DNA of 64,000 nt from Luteimonas panaciterrae (GTDB lineage: Bacteria; Pseudomonadota; Gammaproteobacteria; Xanthomonadales; Xanthomonadaceae). The translations under genes and the position numbers were made by a program. The notes beneath the pieces are model-generated. The model did not search any database, was not told the DNA's origin, and saw only the letters and a list, made by a program, of their open reading frames with translations. Shown piece by piece: positions 16,758 to 26,117 of the stretch; the stretch's first letter is position 1, and each line of letters begins with the position of its first letter. The stretch spans positions 36,451 to 100,450 of the forward strand of contig NZ_JAJAVH010000016.1 of assembly GCF_020511115.1 (NCBI RefSeq), read 5' to 3'.

Positions 16758-18338
16758 ATGCTCGACGCCGAACTCAAAACCCAGCTCAAGGCCTACCTCG
16801 AAAAGATCACGCAGCCGGTGGAACTGGTGGCCGCGCTCGACGAGAGCGAGAAATCGCACGAGATGCAGGCGCTGCTCGACGATCTGGTGGTGCTGTCGGA
16901 CAAGATCACCCTGGTCGAACATCGCGGCGGCGACGTGCGCATTCCGTCGTTCTCGATCTCGCGTCCCGGCGAGGATCTCGGCATCTACTTCGCCGGCATT
17001 CCGCTCGGTCACGAGTTCACTTCGCTGGTGCTGGCGCTGCTGCACGTCGGCGGACATCCGTCCAAGGCGAGCGCCGAAGTCCTCGAGCAGATTCGCCATC
17101 TCGAAGGCGAGCACGTCTTTGAAACCTACATCTCGCTGTCCTGCCAGAACTGCCCGGACGTGGTGCAGGCGCTCAACCTGATGGCGGTGCTCAATCCGAA
17201 CATCCGCCACGTCACCATCGACGGCGCGCTGTTCCAGGACGAGGTCGACGCGCGCGAAGTGATGTCGGTGCCGACCGTCTACCGCAACGGCCAACCATTC
17301 GGCCAGGGCCGCATGGGCGTGGAGGAAATCATCGCCAAGCTCGACACCGGCGCATCCAAGCGCGAGGCGGCGAAGATCGACGCGCGCGATCCCTTTGACG
17401 TGCTGATCGTCGGCGGCGGCCCGGCCGGTGCCGCGGCGGCCGTCTACGCCGCGCGCAAGGGCATCCGCACTGGCATCGCCGCGGAACGCTTCGGCGGCCA
17501 GGTGCTCGATACGCTCGGGATCGAGAACTTCATCTCGGTGCCGGAAACCGAAGGTCCGCATATGGCGGCGCAGCTCGAGCAGCACGTGCGCCAGTACGAC
17601 GTCGACATCATGAATCTGCAGCGCGCGGAAGCACTCGTGCCCGGCCCGGACTACACGACGGTGAAGCTCGCCAACGGCGCGTCGCTGAAAGGCAAGACCG
17701 TGATCCTCTCCACCGGCGCGCGCTGGCGGCAGATGAACGTGCCCGGCGAGGAGCAGTACCGCAACAAGGGCGTGGCCTACTGCCCGCACTGTGATGGCCC
17801 ACTGTTCAAGGGCAAGCGCGTGGCGGTGATCGGCGGCGGCAATTCCGGCGTGGAAGCGGCGATCGATCTCGCCGGTATCGTCCGGCACGTCACGCTGATC
17901 GAGTTCGATGCCCAGCTGCGCGCCGATGACGTGCTGCAGCGCAAGCTCAAGAGTCTCGGCAACGTCACCGTGATCACGTCGGGACAGACCACCGAAGTGC
18001 TCGGCGACGGCCAGCGCGTCAACGGCCTGATCTACAAGGATCGCGTCGGCGGCGATGCGCATCGCCTCGAACTGGAAGGCGTGTTCGTGCAGATCGGCCT
18101 GCTGCCCAACACCGAATGGCTGAAGGGCACGGTGGCGCTGTCCCCGCGCGGCGAGATCGAAGTCGATGCGCATGGCCGCACCTCGGTGCCGGGCGTGTTC
18201 GCGGCAGGCGATGCCACCACCACGCCGTACAAGCAGATCGTGATCGCGATGGGCGAAGGCTCCAAGGCGGCGCTGAGCGCGTTCGATCACCTGATTCGCA
18301 CCACCGCGCCTGTGGAAACGGAAGCGGCGGCCGCCTGA
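16758..18338 (+). CDS. ahpF: Alkyl hydroperoxide reductase flavoprotein subunit
   Basis: The NADH-dependent reductase of AhpC, 526 residues. The N-terminal double-thioredoxin domain has the CxxC SCQNCP at C129 and C132, the same numbers as in E. coli. The flavin domain has [20 protein letters not shown] near residue 216, the redox pair YCPHCDG (C342 and C345) and NAD-binding [14 protein letters not shown]. The C-terminus has [23 protein letters not shown] chose the ATG before LDAELKTQL because it aligns with the family; an in-frame ATG five codons upstream (16743) is the alternative. No ribosome-binding site clearly decides between them. Confidence 0.96.
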   Translation: MLDAELKTQLKAYLEKITQPVELVAALDESEKSHEMQALLDDLVVLSDKITLVEHRGGDVRIPSFSISRPGEDLGIYFAGIPLGHEFTSLVLALLHVGGHPSKASAEVLEQIRHLEGEHVFETYISLSCQNCPDVVQALNLMAVLNPNIRHVTIDGALFQDEVDAREVMSVPTVYRNGQPFGQGRMGVEEIIAKLDTGASKREAAKIDARDPFDVLIVGGGPAGAAAAVYAARKGIRTGIAAERFGGQVLDTLGIENFISVPETEGPHMAAQLEQHVRQYDVDIMNLQRAEALVPGPDYTTVKLANGASLKGKTVILSTGARWRQMNVPGEEQYRNKGVAYCPHCDGPLFKGKRVAVIGGGNSGVEAAIDLAGIVRHVTLIEFDAQLRADDVLQRKLKSLGNVTVITSGQTTEVLGDGQRVNGLIYKDRVGGDAHRLELEGVFVQIGLLPNTEWLKGTVALSPRGEIEVDAHGRTSVPGVFAAGDATTTPYKQIVIAMGEGSKAALSAFDHLIRTTAPVETEAAAA

Positions 18339-18366
18339 ACATGGCACGCATCGGAGGGATGCGGTT

Positions 18367-19299
18367 ATGAATCTGCGCGATCTCAAATATCTCGTCGCCC
18401 TTGCCGATCACAAGCATTTCGGCAAGGCGGCGGCGGCGAGCTTCGTCAGCCAGCCGACGCTGTCGACGCAGATCCGGAAGCTGGAAGAAGAACTCGGCGT
18501 GGCGCTGGTCGAACGCGCGCCACGCAAGGTGATGCTGACCCCGGCCGGGCGCGACGTCGCCGAACGCGCGCGCCGTATCGTCGCCGACGTCGAACAGATG
18601 CGCGAAGCGGCGCGACGCAGCCAGGACCCGGAAGCGGGCACGGTGCGCCTGGGCATCTTCCCCACGCTCGGTCCGTATCTGCTGCCGCATGTCGTGCCGC
18701 TGATCCGCGCGCGTTTTCCGCAGCTTGAACTCTTGCTGGTCGAAGAAAAGAGCGACGTGCTGCTGACGCAACTGCGCGAAGGCCGTCTCGATGCCGCGCT
18801 GCTGGCACTGCCGCTGCACGACGATCAATTGCATACCGAATTCCTGTTCGAGGAACCGTTCCTGCTCGCGGTACCGGAATCGCATCCGCTGGCGCGGCAG
18901 GATTCGCTATTGCTGAAGGAACTGGCCAACCAGCGCCTTCTGCTGCTGGAGGATGGTCATTGCCTGCGCGAGCAGGCGCTGGATGTCTGCCATCTGTCCG
19001 GCGCCACCGAGAAGAGCGAGTTCCGCGCCACCAGCCTGGAAACGCTGCGGCAGATGGTTGCCGCCAACGTCGGCGTCACGCTGCTGCCGACACTGGCGGT
19101 GAAGCCGCCGGTGGCCCGATCGGAAAGCATCCATCTGCTGGGTTTCCGCGATTCCCATCCGAGCCGCGAGATCGCCATGATCTGGCGCAAGAGTTCGGCG
19201 ATGGATGCGTTCCTGCGGCAGCTGGCCGAAGTTTTTCGCGATCTGCCGAAGGACTTGCTCGAAGAACCGACGAAAGCGCTGCCGGGACGCGCGGCTTAA
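18367..19299 (+). CDS. oxyR: Hydrogen peroxide-sensing LysR regulator
   Basis: A 310-residue LysR-type regulator. The N-terminal winged helix is MNLRDLKYLVALADHKHFGK through SQPTLSTQIRKLEEELGV. The redox-active cysteines are C199 and C208 in GHCLREQALDVCHL, at exactly the E. coli OxyR positions, forming the peroxide-sensing disulfide. It lies 28 bases after ahpF and probably belongs to the same transcript. Its obvious local target is the site before ahpC. Confidence 0.96.
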   Translation: MNLRDLKYLVALADHKHFGKAAAASFVSQPTLSTQIRKLEEELGVALVERAPRKVMLTPAGRDVAERARRIVADVEQMREAARRSQDPEAGTVRLGIFPTLGPYLLPHVVPLIRARFPQLELLLVEEKSDVLLTQLREGRLDAALLALPLHDDQLHTEFLFEEPFLLAVPESHPLARQDSLLLKELANQRLLLLEDGHCLREQALDVCHLSGATEKSEFRATSLETLRQMVAANVGVTLLPTLAVKPPVARSESIHLLGFRDSHPSREIAMIWRKSSAMDAFLRQLAEVFRDLPKDLLEEPTKALPGRAA

Positions 19300-19344
19300 A
19301 GCTCTGCCCTTCCGCGAAGCGGGATTGGCGTAATCCTCTCGCTC

Positions 19345-19370
19345 GTCATTCCGGCTTTCGCCGGAATGAC
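19345..19370. repeat. REP-like palindrome, copy 2
   Basis: GTCATTCCGG pairs with CCGGAATGAC around CTTTCG, in the gap where oxyR and msrA converge. It can double as a terminator. It belongs to the same family as the palindromes at 11893, 26000, 37710 and 63801. Confidence 0.7.
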
Positions 19371-19390
19371 AAGTAAAAGCGACAGACAGC

Positions 19391-20041
<651 letters not shown>

Positions 20042-20226
20042 GGTCGGCTCCGCGGAGGGGGGACGAACACAATCTGCGGCTGCGAGCGAAGGATTCAAGA
20101 TGCCGCGGCACCCGAGTTGTGCGGGTGCATCAGGACGATCCGAACCGCTCTTGTAACCTAGCCGCGTCAGGGTATGCGGGGGGCGTGCCCGAGCCGCAAC
20201 GCCGCCATCCAGCCCTGGAGTCCGCC

Positions 20227-21882
20227 ATGCCCGCCGATCCGATGTTCCGCTCCCTTTCCCACCTCGCCGCCGGCCTGCTCGTGCTCGGCACCCTGCTCGC
20301 TCCCGTGGTCCATGCGGCGGATGAATTCGGCACCGACTGGGACGATCCGCGCACCGCCGATCCCGCCGTCGCGCGTCCGGATACGAAATCCTGCTCGGTG
20401 CAGATCGTCGATCACGGCTTCGACAATTTCGATCCCTATCTCAGCAGCATCGCGCCGCCACCGGGTTGCCCAGGCCCCTGGAACAAGATCGTGCTGGAGA
20501 TGGACGGTGCGGTGAAGGGCGTGCAATACGACCGGATCTCGCACCTGGAGATCGGCGGTGTCACGGTGTTCCGCACCAGCACGCCCGAGCCCTCGCGCGA
20601 AGGCATCCAATGGCACGTGGAGAAGGACATCACCGCCTACGCGCCGCTGCTGAAAACGCCGCAACCCACGGCGATGTATCTCGGCAACGTCGTCAACGAC
20701 ACTTACACCGGCGTGATCTACGTGAAGGCGCGCGTGGTGTTCTACCAGGCCGACCGCAAGCATCCGGCCGCGCAGACGGCCGACGCGGTGCAGCCGCTCT
20801 CGGCGCCGCGCCGCGACGGCGCCGACCTGATCGGCGACTACGTGCTGCCGATCGATGCCGAACGCTGGCAGGCCGAGGTCTATGCCACGGGCTCCGGTGG
20901 CGGTTGCGAGGAATTCTGGTACTTCATCGCACCGACGAGCACTGGCTATTCCTGCCCGGGTCCGGGCCCGTATCGCGAAGTGCAGGTGCTGATCGACGGC
21001 CGCGTCGCCGGCATCGCCATGCCCTATCCGCACATCTACACCGGCGGCTGGTCGAATCCGTTCCTCTGGTACGTGATCCCCGCGCCGCGCGCCTTCAACA
21101 TCGAACCGATCCGCTACGAACTCACGCCCTTCATCGGGCTGGTCAACGACGGTAAGCCGCACGAGATCCGCTTCCGCATCGCCGGACTCGACCCGAGCGC
21201 CAGCGGCTGGGAAATGCAGCCCAACCTGCAGGTCTGGCGCGATCCGCACGGCCGGCGCACGCAGGGCGGCCTGCTGACCTACAAGCTCGGCGACATGCAG
21301 AACGCGCCGGTGTTCAGCACCTTGCCCGACGGCCGCTCGCAGGTGGCCACGCGCGGCGGGCACCAGCTTGAAGTGAAGGGATGGCTGCGCGGCTCGCGCG
21401 GCTACCGGCTCGTCAGCGTCAAGCGCGCCGTCGGCAATACCAACACGCACACCTGGGACGAAGGCGAATACCACGACGGCGTGGTCGGCGACTGGAACGA
21501 CACGTCGGTGGTCACCACCACCTTGCCGGGACGATTGCCGGAAGTCTCGACCGATGCGCAATCCTTCGGCTTCGACGGCATGATCAGCTTCGAGCCCGTC
21601 GCGGGCCAGAGCTACTACCGCATTACCACCCGGCTGAAGATCTACGACAAGGCCAACGCACTGGCCCTCGGCGGCGCTTCCCTGTTGCCACGTTGGCTGA
21701 TCAAGGACAACAGCTTCGACGGCGAGGCGGGCTGGAATTACGGCGTGCCGCGCGACCAGCGCCATGCCATCGGGCATTCCACCCAGCGTCATCGCCACAG
21801 CAGCAATGCACTGCCCTGCTACGACCGCACGATCTCGCAACAGAACGGCTTCGTGAGCACCGACAGCAACGGCTGTCGCTGA
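20227..21882 (+). CDS. Secreted PNGase A-like peptide:N-glycosidase
   Basis: A 551-residue exported protein with a signal peptide (cleavage near VHA-AD, residue 30). Residues 85-175 match the peptide-N4-(N-acetylglucosaminyl) asparagine amidase A family: [19 protein letters not shown], then [20 protein letters not shown], then [14 protein letters not shown], and [17 protein letters not shown]. Such enzymes remove whole N-glycans from glycoproteins, including plant-type core-fucosylated ones in the characterised plant enzymes. The organism would use it outside the cytoplasm on host or environmental glycoproteins. No glycan-uptake or glycosidase genes are adjacent. The start is the ATG before PADPMFRS. 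The gene is divergent from msrA. Confidence 0.85.
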   Translation: MPADPMFRSLSHLAAGLLVLGTLLAPVVHAADEFGTDWDDPRTADPAVARPDTKSCSVQIVDHGFDNFDPYLSSIAPPPGCPGPWNKIVLEMDGAVKGVQYDRISHLEIGGVTVFRTSTPEPSREGIQWHVEKDITAYAPLLKTPQPTAMYLGNVVNDTYTGVIYVKARVVFYQADRKHPAAQTADAVQPLSAPRRDGADLIGDYVLPIDAERWQAEVYATGSGGGCEEFWYFIAPTSTGYSCPGPGPYREVQVLIDGRVAGIAMPYPHIYTGGWSNPFLWYVIPAPRAFNIEPIRYELTPFIGLVNDGKPHEIRFRIAGLDPSASGWEMQPNLQVWRDPHGRRTQGGLLTYKLGDMQNAPVFSTLPDGRSQVATRGGHQLEVKGWLRGSRGYRLVSVKRAVGNTNTHTWDEGEYHDGVVGDWNDTSVVTTTLPGRLPEVSTDAQSFGFDGMISFEPVAGQSYYRITTRLKIYDKANALALGGASLLPRWLIKDNSFDGEAGWNYGVPRDQRHAIGHSTQRHRHSSNALPCYDRTISQQNGFVSTDSNGCR

Positions 21883-21891
21883 CGCCCTTCG

Positions 21892-21915
21892 CCCGCTCCC
21901 ACGCACGGGAGCGGG
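21892..21915. terminator. Convergent hairpin after the PNGase gene
   Basis: CCCGCTCCC pairs perfectly with GGGAGCGGG around a 6-base loop in the 41-base gap between the stops of the PNGase-like and EamA genes. It can serve both strands; there is no long T-run. Confidence 0.6.
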
Positions 21916-21923
21916 ACCGAGCG

Positions 21924-22847
21924 CTACGTCGGCTGCTCGGGCAACCGCGAGCGTCCCTTCAAGCTGGCCAGGAAGATGCCGGCCAGCGTGAAGGCCAGCC
22001 CCAGCCATTCGCGCGACGTGGTGAGGCGATCGAACAGCGCCACATCGAGCAGGAAGGCGACGATCGGCTGCAACAACAGCATCAGGCCGATCACCGCCAC
22101 GCGCAGGTGCGACATCGCCTTGGAGATCAGCACCCAGCTCAAGCAATGCCCGATGCCCGCCAGCGCGAGCAACACCAACAACGACTTCAGCGACGGAATC
22201 GCGAACGACGTTCCCTCCGCCACGCCGGCCATGCCAAGCGCCGCGGCCCCGATCAGCGACACGATTCCCAGCACCTGCGCCACCGGCGCCGGGCGCGACG
22301 GATCGACATGCGCCACCTGCTGCGTACGCCGCAGCCCGACATTGAAGATCGCATACGACAGGCCGGTCGCCAGCCCCATCCAGACGCCCCAGCGGTACGC
22401 AGGCGGCAGCGTCGCCCAGCTGCCGCCCAGCATCAGCCACAGGCCGAAGAACGACAGCAGGATGCCCATCAGGAAGCGTGGCCCCAGACGCTCCCCGAAC
22501 AGCAGCACACCAGCCAGTGCCATGAAGAACACCTGCGCGTTCGCCAGCAGCGTCGACAGCCCCGGCCCGATCAGCAGGATGCTGCGATGCCAGAGCCACA
22601 GGTCGCAGGCGAAGATCGCGCCCGGCAACAGTGCCCACAGCCAGACGCGGCGCGGCAGCGACTGCCATTGCCGCGTCGCGCGCGCATAGAGCAGCACCAG
22701 CACGCCGCCGAACAGCAGGCGCCAGAAGGCGGACACGGTCGGGGGCGTTTCCGCGATCCGGACCATCAGTCCGTTGGTACCGATGATGATCGCGCCGATC
22801 GCCATCCACACCAGCGCTCGGGATTCGGTCTTGTGGGGGGCTTGCAT
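21924..22847 (-). CDS. EamA/DMT-family membrane transporter
   Basis: A 307-residue protein with ten hydrophobic helices arranged as two EamA repeats. The first begins WMAIGAIIIGTNGLMVRIAE and FWRLLFGGVLVLLY; the second half includes GLATGLSYAIFNVGLRR and LLLQPIVAFLLDVALF. This is the drug/metabolite transporter superfamily, usually amino-acid or metabolite exporters; the substrate is not predictable. The start is the ATG before QAPHKTESRALVW. It is divergent from glnS. Confidence 0.87.
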   Translation of the reverse strand: MQAPHKTESRALVWMAIGAIIIGTNGLMVRIAETPPTVSAFWRLLFGGVLVLLYARATRQWQSLPRRVWLWALLPGAIFACDLWLWHRSILLIGPGLSTLLANAQVFFMALAGVLLFGERLGPRFLMGILLSFFGLWLMLGGSWATLPPAYRWGVWMGLATGLSYAIFNVGLRRTQQVAHVDPSRPAPVAQVLGIVSLIGAAALGMAGVAEGTSFAIPSLKSLLVLLALAGIGHCLSWVLISKAMSHLRVAVIGLMLLLQPIVAFLLDVALFDRLTTSREWLGLAFTLAGIFLASLKGRSRLPEQPT

Positions 22848-22982
22848 GGGGGAATTTCGGTGGCCGCGAACGGCGGCAAGCGCGCACGCTAGCACGAGCG
22901 GGCGTTTTCTGACCGGGATGTCGTGCGCGGGCGCGCGCCGCCTCGGCTAAACTGGCGGTTTCCCCACAGCGTCCCTGCCGCG

Positions 22983-24779
22983 ATGAGCCATCCGTCCCGC
23001 CCCGCCACCGTCGATCCCGCCGCCGTCCCCGTGACGACGGTGCAAGACGCGACGCCCGCGATGCAGGCGGCTGTGAAACAGGATTTCATTCGTCAGATCG
23101 TTCGCGACGACCTGGCCAGTGGCAAGCACCACGCCATCCGCACGCGTTTCCCGCCCGAACCCAACGGCTACCTGCACATCGGTCACGCCAAGGCGATCTG
23201 CCTGGACTTCGGCATCGCCGAGGAATTCGGCGGCGTGTGCAACCTGCGCTTCGACGATACCAATCCGGCCAAGGAAGATCCCGAATTCGTGCAGGCGATC
23301 CAGGACGACCTGCATTGGCTCGGCTTCGACTGGGCCAACCTGCGCCACGCCTCCGATTACTTCGAGGTGTACTACCTCGCCGCGGAAAAACTGATCCGCC
23401 AAGGCGACGCCTTCGTCTGTGACCTCAGCGCCGAACAGGTGCGCGAATATCGCGGCACGCTCACCGAGCCCGGCCGCAATTCGCCGTACCGCGATCGTTC
23501 GGTGGAGGAAAACCTCGACCTGTTCCGCCGCATGCGCGCGGGCGAGTTCGCCGACGGCGCGCGCACGCTGCGCGCCAAGATCGACATGGCCAGCGGCAAC
23601 ATCAACCTGCGCGATCCGGCGCTGTACCGCATCAAGAAGGTCACGCACCAGAACACCGGCGACGCCTGGCCGATCTATCCGATGTATGACTTCGCGCACG
23701 CGCTCGGCGATGCCGTCGAAGGCATCACCCATTCGCTGTGCACGCTGGAGTTCGAGGACCATCGCCCGCTCTACGACTGGTGCGTGGACAAGGTCGATTT
23801 CGCCCACTCGCCCGAACTGCTGCAGCCGCTGCTCGCCAGCGGCCTGCCGAACGAAGCCGCCAAGCCGCGCCAGATCGAATTTTCGCGCCTGAACATCAAC
23901 TACACCGTGATGAGCAAGCGCAAGCTGGTGGCGCTAGTCGGCGAGAAGCTGGTCGACGGTTGGGACGATCCGCGCATGCCCACGCTGCAGGGCCTGCGCC
24001 GCCGCGGCTACACGCCGGCCTCGCTGCGCCTGCTGATCGACCGCGTCGGCATCAGCAAGCAGAACTCGGTAATCGACTTCTCCGTGCTGGAAGCCTGCCT
24101 GCGCGAAGACCTCGATGCGCACGCGCCGCGACGCATGGCGGTCATCGATCCGCTCAAGCTGGTGCTGACGAATCTGCCGGAAGATCACGTCGAAACGCTG
24201 ACATTCCCCAATCATCCGAAGGACGAGTCGGCGGGCACGCGCGGTGTTCCGTTCTCGCGCGAGCTGTGGATCGAGCGCGAGGACTTCGCCGAAGTGCCGC
24301 CGCCGGGCTGGAAGCGCCTGATCCCGGGCGGCGACGTGCGCCTGCGCGGCGCCGGCATCATCCGTTGCGATGAAGTGATCAAGAACGACGCCGGCGAGAT
24401 CGTCGAACTGCGCGGCACGCTCGATCCCGAATCGCGCCCCGGTATGGAAGGCGCCAACCGCAAGGTCAAGGGCACCATCCATTGGCTCAGCGCGGCGCAT
24501 GCGAAGGCGGCGGAAATCCGCCTCTACGATCGCCTGTTCGCGGTCGCCGATCCGGACGACGAATCCGAAGGCAAGACCTATCGCGATTATCTCAATCCCG
24601 ACTCCAAGCGCAGCGTGCGCGGCTACGTCGAACCCGCCGCCGCGGAGGCCGCGCCGGAGACGTCGTTCCAGTTCGAGCGGCTCGGTTATTTCGTCGCCGA
24701 TCGGCGCGACCACCGTAGCGATGCGCCCGTGTTCAATCGCAGCGTCGGATTGCGCGACACCTGGACGACGAAAGGCTGA
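22983..24779 (+). CDS. glnS: Glutaminyl-tRNA synthetase
   Basis: A class I synthetase of 598 residues that charges tRNA-Gln. The HIGH-type motif is RFPPEPNGYLHIGHAKA; the KMSKS-type motif is VMSKRKL. TGDAWPIYPMYDFAHAL is the conserved glutamine-site region. The C-terminal anticodon-binding beta barrels include RLRGAGIIRC and KGTIHWLSAAHA, typical of GlnRS rather than GluRS. It carries a roughly 30-residue N-terminal extension relative to E. coli. A long hairpin directly follows the stop. Confidence 0.97.
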   Translation: MSHPSRPATVDPAAVPVTTVQDATPAMQAAVKQDFIRQIVRDDLASGKHHAIRTRFPPEPNGYLHIGHAKAICLDFGIAEEFGGVCNLRFDDTNPAKEDPEFVQAIQDDLHWLGFDWANLRHASDYFEVYYLAAEKLIRQGDAFVCDLSAEQVREYRGTLTEPGRNSPYRDRSVEENLDLFRRMRAGEFADGARTLRAKIDMASGNINLRDPALYRIKKVTHQNTGDAWPIYPMYDFAHALGDAVEGITHSLCTLEFEDHRPLYDWCVDKVDFAHSPELLQPLLASGLPNEAAKPRQIEFSRLNINYTVMSKRKLVALVGEKLVDGWDDPRMPTLQGLRRRGYTPASLRLLIDRVGISKQNSVIDFSVLEACLREDLDAHAPRRMAVIDPLKLVLTNLPEDHVETLTFPNHPKDESAGTRGVPFSRELWIEREDFAEVPPPGWKRLIPGGDVRLRGAGIIRCDEVIKNDAGEIVELRGTLDPESRPGMEGANRKVKGTIHWLSAAHAKAAEIRLYDRLFAVADPDDESEGKTYRDYLNPDSKRSVRGYVEPAAAEAAPETSFQFERLGYFVADRRDHRSDAPVFNRSVGLRDTWTTKG

Positions 24780-24790
24780 GATCGTCAAAC

Positions 24791-24825
24791 GCGCGGAACG
24801 CGTGAGATTTTCACCCGTTCCGCGC
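24791..24825 (+). terminator. glnS terminator hairpin
   Basis: GCGCGGAACG pairs with CGTTCCGCGC over 10 bp. Inside it, GTGA and TCAC extend the stem to a small GATTT loop. It starts 12 bases after the glnS stop. The T-tract is absent, so the strength of termination is uncertain. Confidence 0.65.
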
Positions 24826-24980
24826 GCTCCAAAGCTTTCTCCAGACTGATGCGTCGATGCAATTCAGCGCCGGCGCGTCAAATCGGGCACGCGTCCGGAG
24901 CAAGCGAACGGCACGAAAGGTAAGATTCCCGCTCCCGTCCGCGTCCTGCAGAACGCCGGCCATCCTCGCGGAGTCTTCTC

Positions 24981-25394
24981 ATGAACAGAATCGCGCTCCT
25001 GCTCTGCCTCGCCCTGTCGGCCTTGCTGCCGTCGGCTTGCGCGTCGTCCTCGGCCGGCGATCCCGCCGGACAGACCACGCCACCGCCGATGAGCACGCCC
25101 TCGCCACCGGTCCGCAGCGCCATGCCGGCGCTGGATGTTTCCTGCCGCACCAATGACGACTGCGCGGTGAAGAACGTCGGCAACTGCTGCGGCGCGATGC
25201 CCGCCTGCGTGAACAAGGACAGCCCGACCGATCCGGCCGCCGTGCAGGCGCAATGCGCGCGCGAAGGCCGCATGAGCGTCTGCGGCTTCCGCGAAATCAG
25301 CTCATGCCAATGCAATGCGGGCCGCTGCGAGCCCTCGCAGGAATCGCGCGAGAAGACACTCATCCCGTCGGAATCCAAGGAGCCAGTCCAATGA
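24981..25394 (+). CDS. Small cysteine-rich lipoprotein, function unknown
   Basis: A 137-residue protein with a lipoprotein signal: hydrophobic LLLCLALSALL then the lipobox LPSAC with lipidated C20. After a Pro/Thr-rich linker comes a compact cysteine-rich domain beginning CRTNDDCAVKNVGNCCG and ending CQCNAGRCEP, with about ten cysteines that could form disulfides in the periplasm. I do not recognise the family; it recalls small knottin-like or trypsin-inhibitor-like folds, without proof. Its stop overlaps the start of the deaminase gene (ATGA). Confidence 0.7.
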   Translation: MNRIALLLCLALSALLPSACASSSAGDPAGQTTPPPMSTPSPPVRSAMPALDVSCRTNDDCAVKNVGNCCGAMPACVNKDSPTDPAAVQAQCAREGRMSVCGFREISSCQCNAGRCEPSQESREKTLIPSESKEPVQ

Positions 25395-25969
25395 TGTTGT
25401 ACGCACAAGTCCACCTCACGCTTCCGGTCTGGGTGCAGGACGCCGTCGATGCCGGACGCCCCTATCCTTCCGACCACGACAAGGTCGCGCTCGCGGTCGA
25501 CCTCTCGCGGCGCAACATCGAAGCCGGCACCGGTGGGCCCTTCGGTGCCGTGGTGTTCGGTCCCGAAGACCGCATCGTCGCCATCGGCGTCAACGTGGTG
25601 CTGCCGCAGCATACTTCGCTCGCCCATGCCGAGAACATGGCCTACATGCTCGCGCAGCAGCGTTTGCAGCGCGCGCGCTTGAACCTCAACGAGCAGGGCG
25701 AACGCGACGGCTCCTACACCTTGGCGACGTCCTCGCAGCCGTGCTGCCAGTGTTACGGCGCCACGGTCTGGGCGGGCATCGACCGCCTGTTGATCGGCGC
25801 GCGCGCCGAGGACGTGATGGCGCTGACCGAGTTCGACGAAGGCCCGCTGCCGGCCGACTGGATCGGCGAGCTGGGCAAGCGCGGCGTCGAGGTCACGCGC
25901 GACATCGCGCGCGAGGCCGCGTGCGACGTGCTGCGCGAGTACGGCACGCGTGGCGGCGCCAAGTACTGA
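25391..25969 (+). CDS. Cytidine/deoxycytidylate deaminase-family nucleoside deaminase
   Basis: A 192-residue zinc-dependent deaminase. The catalytic zinc motif is present: HAE in SLAHAENMAYML (zinc ligand and general acid) and PCxxC in TSSQPCCQCYGA. GGPFGAVVFGPEDRIVAIGVN is the typical first strand-loop. The spacing resembles guanine deaminase/TadA-like proteins, but it lacks the features that would identify tRNA adenosine deaminase, so the base substrate is open. The start overlaps the lipoprotein stop by four bases, implying coupled expression of two proteins with no obvious shared role. Confidence 0.82.
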   Translation: MMLYAQVHLTLPVWVQDAVDAGRPYPSDHDKVALAVDLSRRNIEAGTGGPFGAVVFGPEDRIVAIGVNVVLPQHTSLAHAENMAYMLAQQRLQRARLNLNEQGERDGSYTLATSSQPCCQCYGATVWAGIDRLLIGARAEDVMALTEFDEGPLPADWIGELGKRGVEVTRDIAREAACDVLREYGTRGGAKY

Positions 25970-25999
25970 GCCACACCATCACAATGCCGAATTTCTTTC

Positions 26000-26099
26000 C
26001 CCGTCATTCCTGCGAAAGCAGGAATCCAGTGCCTTTGCTGCAACATGTCGACTGCCAAGCTGAAAGTCGCTGGATTCCTGCTTTCGCAGGAATGACGGG
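26000..26099. repeat. 100-bp MITE-like element with 30-bp perfect inverted ends
   Basis: The left arm (26000-26029) begins CCCGTCATTCCTGCG and ends GGAATCCAG; the right arm (26070-26099) is its exact reverse complement. Each arm also folds on itself through TTCCTGCGAAAGCAGGAA. The 40-base centre shows no coding. It lies between the deaminase stop and rlmM, ending two bases before the rlmM ribosome-binding site. It is the longest member of the REP-like family seen here. Confidence 0.8.
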
Positions 26100-26117
26100 A
26101 AAGGAGCATTGCAGGCA

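Noticed and set aside
16695..18386. 563-codon minus-strand open frame opposite ahpF
   Set aside because: Antisense shadow of ahpF, whose flavin and redox motifs are unmistakable.
20167..22887. 906-codon minus-strand open frame opposite the PNGase-like gene and running into the EamA gene region
   Set aside because: Shadow of the PNGase-like gene on the plus strand and a shifted frame of the EamA gene; low-complexity composition and no motifs.
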